64,000 nt of DNA. It comes from Luidia sarsii (taxonomy: Eukaryota > Echinodermata > Asteroidea > Paxillosida > Luidiidae). Both the position numbers and the translations under genes were made by a program. Where the stretch lies: assembly GCA_949987565.1 (NCBI GenBank), contig OX465107.1:23944149-24008148 (forward strand), written 5' to 3'. This document shows positions 43,120 to 55,100 of this stretch, piece after piece. The notes under the pieces are model-generated. The model saw only the letters and a list, made by a program, of their open reading frames with translations. It did not search any database and was not told where the DNA came from. Every line of letters starts with the position of its first letter. Positions within the stretch are counted from its first letter, which is position 1.

Positions 43120-46100
43120 GTAAGACATATAGCTGTCTGTCGGTTTCTCTGTTGTAAAATTTAAGGCCTTTTCACACCTCTGAACGTCCGATCCGTGTCG
43201 AAATCTACACGGGTCCGGGTCGAGCACGCCGGGTCACTTTCAACACGGGTCACTTTCGCTTCGTTTTCACACTTACCGCAACACTGGAATTTGCTCGACA
43301 CGGGTCCGACCCGTGTCCAACCATGGAGGAATACTCTTCTTATTCCTCCATGGTCCAACACGGAGATTGTTCGTCGTGTGAAAAGCCATTTAGTGGGCCT
43401 GACGTTTCGATCCTAGTAGGACCCTTTTTATCTGTTTGTTTGTGGTTTTGGGGGGTTGGTTTTTCTCTCAAGGGGGAGAGGGGCAAAAATTAGCTATTTT
43501 CATAGCTCCCATGCTTAGAGCAAGGAAACAGAAGCCTTTGAGAAAGGTCCTGCTAGGATCGAAACGTCAGGCCCTCGCATTTTGTGGTAGGCCTACACTA
43601 CAGTGTATTCGCTTTGGGGTTAGTCCCACTTACTGGATCGCTAGGAGCTAAACGATTTGTGTGTTGATCTGTCCCACTATTGCGAAAGTGATAAACACAC
43701 AAATCGTTTCAGAGGAGCTCCTAACGGCCCAGTAAGTGTGACTACTTTTGGTTCACTTTAATCAGTAAGAAGTTAGCAACATGTTTGCATATATTAAACG
43801 GGGAAAGGACAAAATACTGTTCATAACAAACACAGCCAAATAATGCCGAAAAATGTCTGACCGGGCCCGCTTTGGTAATTATTATTTGCTGCGCTGATAT
43901 AAACAAGTGGGTGAAAAGTGGGAAGTATTCACTTGACTTAGAAATAGCTTAAACATCTTCAGGTAAGTGTCATTTTGGCTTGTAGGCCTATATATCCAAA
44001 ATGTCGTGTTGGCCGTTTATGGTCTTCTTTCCGAAGAAGGCGTTTAGTCCGATGACATGTATGGTCTCATCAAAATAGAGGAACAGACCTCAGAATTTAC
44101 CACTAGATTGTATATTGAATCTAGTTCAGTTTCAAGTGCATATCCAAAGAAAAGTTAGGGAATACCTACACCTAAAAGGGTGGGGGAAAGGGTGAAAAAA
44201 CCCACAATAGACCACCTAGTTTTATGTAGTACACAGTCATGTAGTGCGTTTATCGACATGTGTTATGTCGACATGTATTATGTCGACATAACACAGTGTC
44301 GACATTGATATCCCGACATGTCGACGCGATTGTTTGGATGTCGACAGACAGACCCAAAAGACCCACGAAGTCAAGATTGAAGGTAACTTCTTAATTTATG
44401 TTTATTTGGAAAGATTTTACTCAAAAAATCAATGAAAAACTGACTGGGATCTTTTGAAACAATTGAAAAAATTGCGGCAAAGAAAACTTTGAATGGACCG
44501 GGAATTGGAAAAGCAAAACTAAAAGTGTGGGGGAAAAAAAATCTCAAATACACAATATTTGGACCACCAATTGTAATGTAGACAATATCCATAGTCCGGT
44601 ACAACCATAAGCCGAAAGAAATACACATACAGTTTTTTTTTTTTACAAAATCATGATTTTGTGAGGCGTATAGAAATAGTGAAGTGTTTTGTACATGCAC
44701 AACAACGTACTGACCATCGTCTGGCTGACACAAACGCGTCACAAAATCATGAATAGGGGGGGGGGGGCTGTAAGTATTTCTTTCGGCAAATACGGCAAGT
44801 GTTGGTTCCAGTCTACGTAACACCCAAACAAAAACATCAACAATTGGAAATCACCAACCTACAGTCGATTTAAACACACTCGAAGCGACCTGTAGGCTAT
44901 AATTGCCAAGAGAATCGGTGAAAGTGATACCGAAATTGGAAACTAGAGTGAACGCTTGGAGTGGCTGCATGTTTGTTCTCGACACCGTAGCATGCATGGC
45001 ACTGGCAGGAAGTTTCAGAACTAAAATACTCTCTGCCTGTTGTACTAATTTCTAAGCGGATTCAGTCAAGCGATCAGTTTTTCCCAACACTCAGTCGGCC
45101 CGTAGTCTGTACGCGGATCCAAGATATTCCGTCTATGGCGCCATGGATAGTGGAGACGTGTAGGACTTGTTTAGTTTCCATCCCATGGCCCTCTGAAAAT
45201 CCGAGGGAAACTCTGCTCTATTCAATTCAATCATCGTGGTCCTGCTCACTCATTACAGCTTTGCCTTTCCTTCTCGACACGATGACACTGTGTGCAGTGT
45301 ATTTCCAGAATCAGCTCTTGCAAAAAAAAAAATCCCCACAAAAGAGGGAAAAGATCCATAATTATGAAGCTTTTAAAGGCCGCCGTACACGAGAGCTATC
45401 TGCTGAGCAAAAATTATTTCGAGGTAATTAGCTCAGCACGTAGCTCACCGTGTGCGCTGAACTTTTGGTGAGATTTCTGCCTCAAGAGACCGTGAGACCA
45501 ATATCTATTTGATTTTGTTAGCCTCTCTTGGATGAAAACTCATCGTGTGCGGCGTCTTGAGCTACGTGCTCAGCCCCCCCCCCCAAAAAAAAAGAAATCA
45601 CAACTGGCCAATGAAAGCACACGCTCTGTTCACGTGATGGTTTCCCAAAATATTTTTTGGGGGCTCAGCACGTAGCTCAAGTCGCCTTTTACATGATGAG
45701 TTTTCATCCACGCGAGGCGAAAAAATCAAACAGGATAGATATTGGTCTCACGGCCTCTTGAGGCAGAAATCTTACCAAAAGTTCAGCGCACACGGTGAGC
45801 TACGTGCTGAGCTAACGACCTCGAGAGAATATTTGCTCAGCAGATAGCTCTCGTGTGCGGCGGCCTTGGACAGGTATACATACCGATCAGTTTGTTACCT
45901 TGTGGAGACAATTGCTTTGTTCTTTTAATTGTGCACTATACAACCGAGTGAGAAACGATGTTTGCTCCCATTTTAACCACATTCACTTTCCTGTGTAGAA
46001 ATCTGTACCTTATAGGCTATATAAGGCCTAACACTTCAATTTGCGACGGATTCTTACCCATCACAAATTTCCCAGTTTTTAGTTATTTCCAAATACCAGT

Positions 46101-49100
46101 TTCGTGAGAAACTTGTGGAGACTTATACACCTTCACAACTCCCCTGCAGTAGAGACCTATTCACAACCTATCCTATTGGACTATAGAGCCACGATACACA
46201 CTTCACTGGACACAGGCAAACACAAAATAATCTCTGCTGAATCTGAGATCAGGATGCCAGGAAAAGAGCTCTTCATTTTCCAATTTTTGTCTTTGGAAAA
46301 ACGAGCGCACGATTGTCGCGGTTATCATGGTAAGCTATGGGGGAATCGCTATGCTAAGAGTGGGCTTCACGCAGACTTTATACTGCATTATACAGGCTTT
46401 TGAGTCACAGTGTTTGTCACTTGTGTTCCTCCTGGCCATCTTAGATTGGATTGTCCTGACTCTGCTTGTTTACTCCTTCCCTCTTACCCTCCTGCCTAAT
46501 CTGTTCCCCTTCATCCCCAGTCCTTGCCCCATCTCTTCCCCTTCTCATCCTGACCTATCACATCTCTGATACATGTGCATAATATTCTCCTTGTTTGGTA
46601 TTTATTCAACCATTTTCTCCCGTCTTGAATTTCCATGATATAGACTGTATGACCTTTCTCACCCTGAATGTACTTGTTTGTTTTCCTTGGCCGAATAAAT
46701 AATAATAATAATAATAATGTATGGATTTGACCTGTGGTGGGTTTTATTTTATGCTGAACCTACGATTCTCAAATGGGAGTCTAAACGCGATAAGCATCCC
46801 CATGAATTACGGCCGTCAGTCTCGTTTTAACCGGGGGGGGGGGGTGTCATGGTTAGCAGGTTTACCTGCCCCGGATCTTAGCCGGACCGTACGGTGTGCG
46901 ATGACCTTAAAGCGATATTGTCGAACCCGAAAAAGGAGAGAGAAACGAACCTACGAAAATGACGATGTCCGCTTACTTGGGGTGAGCGTGGTTGAGTTTT
47001 GCTTCGCTAATTCGCCGGGTCAACAGATTCCATTCGCTGATGCGTTTTGTTCACGATTTCGCGACCAGTAATCTAGATACAGTTTGATGGGACGTGTAAA
47101 CAACTAAACATGTCCCTTAAATCCTTAACCCACACCCCCTCCCCCCACCGCCATCGAAAAAGAATCGTCCACACCAAGTTCCCTAGAATAGCAAGAATTC
47201 AGAAATGACATTGCCGATAATTACTTTGGTGAAGTTTACTTAATTAATGGTTTGCGACTTTCTTTCTGAAAAGTCCTTTCACGCGGCGAATGTTCGTTAT
47301 TCAAAGACTGTCCTTGATTTTGAAATACTTAATAGGCCTACTTTAATCAATCCTTAATCATCCTTGATAATAAAATTAAGTAAGTGTAAGCAATCACCCC
47401 CCCCCCCCAAAAAAAAAATAAATAAATAAATAAATGAACGAGCCCTATAATGTGTTGGCTGGTATGACGCAAATGATTTCCATGCGGATTGATATGTAGA
47501 GTCGAACTCCAATTCGAGTCATATCGGCCCTTTTCCCAAACCCCGGCTCAGGCTCCGGCTCTCTATAGTTCTTTCATTCATTTTAAAGTACAAGGCATGA
47601 AAACTAGGAAGCCTTTGGCTTCATGTTTCAATGTTTGAAACTCCAATCTGTGTTTTCAGCTTTGGGGTAAACAGAGACGAAGCCGGAGCCGAAGCCTAAG
47701 CCGGGTTTTGAATGGGTGGATAAAGCCATATTTGTGACCCGGCACAGCGACATGAAGAATATCCCACCAAAACACTATTCGAGTAAACAACGCCTAAAGT
47801 CAAAGTATCTTCTCAATTCGATTAAAAATCATTTTTTCGGAAAGTTAATGTCTTGGGGGACATTTTGATATCATTTGAAAGCTAATAGTACACTCTTTCA
47901 CATCATTAGAAAATCTCAAAATCTCAAAAGTGGGGCTTATTCCTCATTATGATGTGCCGGGTCACATTTGTCGTGACACCGGACTCAAGTCACGATAACA
48001 AAATGACTCGTACCCGAACCTACACTGAATCGAACTCGGAATCCATTTACATGACATGCAACTCGATGATACCTTTAAGGCAAGACAGGAATCGTCGGCA
48101 CTCGGCTGGTAGCTTTTACAGACTCTGTCGCCGTATCGGGTTAAGCCTATCTGGGTAGTCCATGGATTTATCAAACGATTTTCCCAACGATATACTGCAC
48201 TATTTGTATTGGATATAATGTTCGAGAGGGAATGTTTCGACGTTCGAGAAAAGCTGTAAGATTTCAACATGAGGATTCCATCATGACCATCGAAAAACTG
48301 TGTAAATGTATATAGGAAGGTTTGCGGTGACACCATGTATCAGGTCTCTTAAAGGAAGAGGTGTGGTTCTGAAAAGAACCTGAGTGGTAACTCGACGTTT
48401 CGACTAGTATGCTCTGGCCGTCATCAGGAGAAACTTTAGTCTTATTTGTGTAAATTTAGAATGAAATCTGTGGACATCGATTTTGTTACGATCTTCCCAA
48501 TGTTGTATTGGGCTAAAAGGTGACTCGTGACCGGAACTGGAGTCTAGTCCTTTGTGGCTCATGACTTGTCCTCGGAAGACCCGGAAGATTTCGAGAGATG
48601 TGACTCGGACTCGATATTTTGTGACTCGAATACGAGTCTACACCGTGTATTGTATACAGTTGTGAGTTATATATGCAGACCGTACCGACGTATGAAGCTC
48701 AATCCCCGAATAGAATCCCACACGTTTCAATGGGCGATTTTTGTTGCCCACAGAGCTAACTGCCTAAAAACTGGTTCCCTGCAAAATGTAGCCTCACGCA
48801 CAAGTCGTTGTTTTCTGGTCGCCCTTTAAACGTGTGGGATTCTATTCGGGGATTGAGCTTCATACGTCGGTCTGCATATATTTCTCACAGTTGTCGGTGA
48901 ACATTATTGAGTTGTTACCCGTTAACGTCAACAGTTCGCCTATATCAACTGTTTGTCCTGATAACTGTCCCAAAATACTTCTTCGTCAACAGTTACTGTC
49001 GGAGACATTAAATCCAAATAGTCTGACGGTATAGTTAGGATATGGACAGTTGTTTGACAATTCAGAGTGAGGGTTAGTCGAAAGCGTAGGTGATGCGCGG

Positions 49101-52100
49101 CTATATTGGTTGAGTAGGTCTACGGTGCAACGTGTATATAGGTTGTAAACAATTCGCCAAAACACCACCAATTTCATTCGGACTTTTTCAACGCGAGGGA
49201 AGCGCTTTCTTTTATATTCTATTCCTTTCGCAAAACACAGCGATACATTGTATATTATTGCACACGTTTTGGTATAAGTGGTGGTATAATGGTGGGGATA
49301 TTACAGGGATATGAGAGTGGTAACGCCTATGATATTATATCTTGATCTTGAGTAGCCTATAATCTTGAAGAAGTCGACGAACTATTTCCAAAGGATGAAT
49401 CACAATTATTTTACTATCCTGAGCATAACCTTCGTGAGAGCGCCTTAATTGTGCCACTGCTAGTGAGTCGAAAAAAAGGTGCACTTCGCAAGGAAAGGCA
49501 CTGTATAGTTGCAGCTTTAGCTTTGTCGTTTGCAAGTTCACATTCACAATCTCTGTGCGGCACACACTGCCGTTTGCTTTCGAAAACAGAATGGCTGGTA
49601 TGCCAGTGCATTAGGAGCGGAATTCGCAATTCCAATGCCAGAGCCACATAAGGGACAATGGTGGGGCTTAATAGCAACCGAACAAACGAAAGGGTACCTT
49701 TGTCGCCGGTTAGGTGAACCGCGAAAAAGGGGCAGCCCGTTTTGGTTTTTTTTTTTTTATGGATGGCACGCATGCGCACTGCGTCGGTGACCTTTACAAA
49801 GTAACTTCACCGTAGCCAGTCCCGCCAACTCTAAAACGCCCCCTCGCTTCCTGCACCCCCCCCTTCTCTCCTCTCTTCTCTCTCTCCCCTTCCTTCTCTC
49901 CTTCCCTCCCCCTCTCTCTCTCCCTCAGTCCCCACCTCTCTCCCTCCCTCTCTCCCTGTCTCACAATTATCTCCCTAGCTCTCTGTGTGTATCCCTTTCT
50001 TTCTCTGTCTCTCCCCGCCTCTCTGTCTCTTTCTTCATCGACACTTACCCCCCCCCCCCGCGTAAAATGCATTCAGGCGTTGCTTAGATGAATCTGATTT
50101 TTTTCCCGCGCCATTGTTGTTGTTGTTGTCGTCGCGGTTTTTTTTCATTTTAGCATTTTATTTTGTGTCGACTCATGAGTCGTAGGCAAAATGTGACCCG
50201 GCACAGCATAATGAGGAATAACTCCCACTTTTGAGATTTTGAGATTTTCTAATGATGTGAAAGAGTATACCATTAGCTTTCGAATGATATCAAAGCGGCC
50301 GTTCAAAAAGGCAGGAACTTTACATTTTCATGAAAACAGTACACAAACACTCCCCTTAAATCCTCGTTTTTTCAACATTTAGAGACGGATTTCGGAAAAA
50401 TCTGTTGGACATAACATCATCCAATACATTACCGGTAACTTTCCGAAAATAAAAGAAATAAAACAGATTTTTAATCGAATTGAGAAGATACTTTGACTTC
50501 TGGCGTTGTGTACTGGAAAAGTGTTTTGGTGGGATATTCCTCATGTCGCTGTGCCGGGTCACAAATGATCCCATACATGGCGTGGCAGTGTAGCTTCCGA
50601 CCCAGTGAGCCATTTTCTATTTGGGGAGAGCTGTATTGTATTTATTTTTTTCAAAAAGGATTTGGAGGACCTGCTCATAAAGGTCTGTTTTCACGGTGCA
50701 CGCAAACGATGTGAATGACGCAAAAGTGGCCTAGGCAAACATTTGCCTTTTTAGGTTGCAACTTGCAAGTAATTCGCCGCACCAGCGCGTCCCGGTTTTG
50801 GAAGTGTTGTCATCAGTTGCTCGAGTTTGTATAGCCCGGCGGAAATTTTGTAAGAACTCTGAAAGTTTCCAGCAACCCTGGGTAGTGGTCTGCTCGTGGG
50901 GTGTTCTCGGAAACGTCTTGGAGGGGGAAAAGAAGGCTTCGCGCGGTCATAATGCCGCACGACCCATCGATGATTTACTGGTGATGTTCGTAAAATCCTC
51001 CGGAAGGCTTGCGGAGGACACCATGTAACACATTTTTTTTAAGTGGTGTGACACGCTCACGGTGGCTCTAGAAAGAGCCGGTAACTCAACGTTTCGGACA
51101 GTGTGCAGTGTGCACTCTGCCCGTTGTCAGGAGACAGTACAGACTACACACTGGCCGAACCGTTGAGTTACTGGCTCATTTCAGAGCCACTGACTCCTAA
51201 ACGAAAATTTTTTACAATGGCCGGTCACCGCATACTTTCCAATAGCCTCGCCTTTCACATACGACTTCGAGGCTCAATTGTCATGACGTATTTGGAGTAA
51301 ATCTTCCTCAAACTATGCATGACATTGCTTTAAAAAAAGAAAAAAGATCCACATTCACATCATTTCGGAATCGTTCGCGTGCTATGAGAAAACGTACAAA
51401 AGGGGTCAAAACAATTAATAGAATAGGCCAGGCCTACCACAGTTATTGTGCGTTCGAATTCGTACAAAATTCGCCCAATATGTTACTGAACTGAACAGTC
51501 AGGCATTCGACTTGATGCATTGTAATTAACATTGAAATGCATTGAACCATTCAAACTGGTTCTTGGTTTGTCAGTTGAGCCCATTGTCCCGACCAAAATG
51601 CAAAAAAATCTGCCTTTGGGAAAGGGCCTGCTTGGATGGAAACGTGAGGTCCTCTACTTTCTTTGAAAAGAACAAAAACTGCACGGTCGTAACACGACCA
51701 TGGCACGCAGTTTTACATACAAAATTGGTCTAAGAATAGCATCCATACGTTGTCTGATCCAACATTATGCATGAAATAGCACACCTGTGAACATTTCATC
51801 TCAATCCGCCAACCGAGTCTCGAGAAAATGGTGAAAACCGCTTCATTTGTTTCGCGAAAATGCAGCATTCAACGCCGTACTGTTCCGAAAAAAAATAATT
51901 TAGATTTCGGTGAGAGGTAAATTATCTCTTTACTCTTTCCCCCCCAAATACAGCATTATATATATAACCATCTTCAAACGTACAATTCATGTAAATATGT
52001 GAACATTTCTGCATCGATTTTACCAATGTTGTGTAGGGCTTAATTAAGCCCCTACAGTCAGTAAGCAAAATTGTGTTTCTATTACTTAATGTCACAATTA

Positions 52101-55100
52101 AGCCCGTACGAGTCTGTCCACTTACGATGCTCCGACGCCATTTTGTTATTCTTGTCGACCACAAACTAAAACTGAAAACACCGAACTCCCTTTTAATGTC
52201 GCTTTTGTATTTTGTTTCCTTTCAGGTGCCTGTCCTGGCTGTAGTTAATGGTGAGTTGCGTGAATGTGGTGAAAACCTTAGACATTCCCGATTGTGGTCA
52301 ATGTCACCTGTAATTAATGAGCTCCTGAGTAAAGTTATATTAATCATACCTAAACAGGGATCCTCTGCACTGTACATAGCACTGATATGTATGAGTGGCC
52401 TAGAGATAAAAAAAAAGACAACTTCCTAATCAGAGGTCTTGTACACGATTGGTAACGTACCAAAACAGGAATCTTCACAGATTTTACCTATAACTCACAG
52501 TGTATTTTATAGTTATAGTAAAAACATATCGTTAATTCTTTTTTTGCCCGGAAGACTGAATATCGGTATCGGGGTGAGATCAGAATTCTTGTTTTCGAAA
52601 AAGTTTGATGCTGCCCCTCAAATTAAAGAAACAACGCCCAAATTAAAAAGAAAAGCACGCCTAAAACTAAGACAAAAGAAGTCTTATATTTTCATAGTCG
52701 TTTAGATTCTCGCTGTCTTTTGTACTGGCTTCTAATGTTGACACTAGTGTATTCCCTCTTTGGCATATTATGGGTTTTTTTTTCAATGTTGACGTTGCCC
52801 CGTTCTTGAGCTTAATGGAGAATGCAATTAACCCACAAAAAAATGTTGGCTTATCTGATTGGGTGATAAAAACAACCTACAATTACCTATGTGCTACCCA
52901 CCTACGAGTTTCATAAAGAGGGAAAAATCGTGGAATTCAGTGGTCGAATTTGCGTTCCCGCAACCCGCCATCTTTTCGAAGGGGCCGCCAATCATTGCGG
53001 GGGGTGTGACATCACAACGGAAAACTCCCGTATGGACCCGGACGGACGGATGTACCGCCTACTATATACTGCGTGCAGTTTGAATACACAGACTCGCGAG
53101 CTGAACGATGGTGTACGGCCATGTCATTCTTCTCCCAACAGTGGACAGCCTGAGCGTCTCCTTCAACGACAACAGCGACCAGATTGTGGAGTCTTCGACT
53201 GACCACCGCTTTGACTTCGACGTGACCATCAACCTTGGGCCTGGCGACGATGCCAACGAGGACGGCAACCTAGCCCGCTGGTCCGTAAGCCTGATGATGA
53301 CTTCGGGGGTCACCACGTGCGCAACCCCGGCCGTGACCCTGACACCTGCACAGGCAGGTGTGGCCATACCAGCCAGCGGTCAGGGGGTGATGAAAGGCGT
53401 GACACTGACTGCCGACCTGAGCGGGTGTCTGTGCTCGGCGACTGGGACCCTAGGACTGCTCGTCGCATTGAGCTCGACGTCGTATACGTTGGAAGGAGAC
53501 AAGTCTATCACAGCCCCTCTTATCTGCCACGGTAGGATTCCCTGACCACTAGTTCAAGCCGCTTAATTAGGAGAGACCCCATCCGGCACCCCCACTCTCT
53601 CCCTCCCCTCAGCTAGTCCGAGTAACTTGGACCCGACAAGTCACCCTTTTTTGTCTCGAATTTTAAAATTTGGAGGGTCGGGTGACTGAAGGGTCGAAGG
53701 AAACCCAATCCTACTGTTTAGTACTAACCACCAAAATATTTCGACTACCCATGGACTACCCGACCCTACAGTCACCCGACCCTCCCAATTTCAAATTTTG
53801 ATAAAAAAAGGGTGACTTGTCGGGTCCAAGTTACTCGACTACTGGCACCACCACTCTCTCCCTCCCCTCAGCTAGGTAATACTAGCAAATGGTGACCCCA
53901 GCAAAACGAGAGAACTGATCACTCATCACACCACAGCGTCAGCAAACTTGTTTCTAGTCTACTCTCTCTCTCGCTCTCTCTTTTATAACCCTTTTTGACA
54001 TTCTCAAAGCATCATGGGTATAGATGACAAACTCGCCGTATTTTCATGACACAACTCTAATTTTAATCGCATAACTTCTTTTTTTTTCTCCAAAAAGTAG
54101 ATGGAGTTCAGAAATGAAACTTACACAGAATGTTCGTCCAGATACCAGCAACAAAACATATTTTTTGTTGAGACGTTCATTTGTTAGTTTCGGGGAAATC
54201 AGTGAAAATTCCCTTGGTGACAGGATGGCAAACGAGGTGCGTGCATCCAGCTGCGCGCAGGCATACACAGCGCGCCGCTAGCTGTATGTGGTCACTGCAT
54301 TTCCATCCAGTCACCAACGGAATCCCCACTAATTTCTCCGAAATGACCTACTCAGCGTTTAAAATATAATAAAAATTTAGTGGGGATTCCATTGGTGACT
54401 GGATGGAAATGCAGTGACCACATACAGCTAGCGGCACGCTGTGTATGCATGCGCGCACCACATTTGCCATCCAGTCACCAAGGGAATTTTCACTGATTTC
54501 TCTGAAACTAACCACTGAACGTTTCAACAAAAAATATGTATTGTTGCTGGTATCTAGACGAACATTCTGTGTGAGTTTAATTTCTGAACTCCATCTACAT
54601 TTTGGAGAAAAAGAATAAACAAATCACGAACTTGAGTGCTTTGCCATAGAGTTGTGCGATAAAAATATGGCGAGTTTATCATATGCTCTTTGCGAATGTC
54701 GAAAGGTTTATTGCTTTGCTGTAATTCTTAGTAAATTCTATCAGCTGAAACTGTGTAACGAGAGAGGAATGAAATATTTCTCTTAATCTCTTTGTTCCCC
54801 ACATCAGAGAGAGCAATGTTGACTCTGGTTGCACTGCTAGTGGCCTTTAATCATCCCTCAGGGTCCCCTAATTGCACCCATACTGAGACCACACACTGCC
54901 AGAAGCATTTGAGGTGACTGTCTCTCTTCAGAGCCCCGCTCACTCTTCTCGGTCAAGCGATCATGTACACGGTGTCCCTGCAAGAAGCGACTCTACTGTG
55001 TGAAGCCACGTACAGTGCAAGCCTCCCTCTACCTCCATGCTTCATCTGACCAGTTTTGTAATCTTTTCCGCACACACACACACACACACATAAATAAAAA

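Larger units (their letters stand above)
43120..52225 (+). other. Modular gene intron 1 (9.1 kb)
   Basis: No further exon with the needed phase was seen. It holds many repeats listed separately, and AT-rich and homopolymer tracts. Confidence 0.55.

Noticed and set aside
49414..49790. Overlapping frames of 66-121 codons on both strands
   Set aside because: No conserved motif, all frames similarly open, and no matching splice sites.
52891..53202. An upstream coding extension of module 1
   Set aside because: The long frame there is not the module frame, and a good acceptor (CCCAACAG) precedes 53142.
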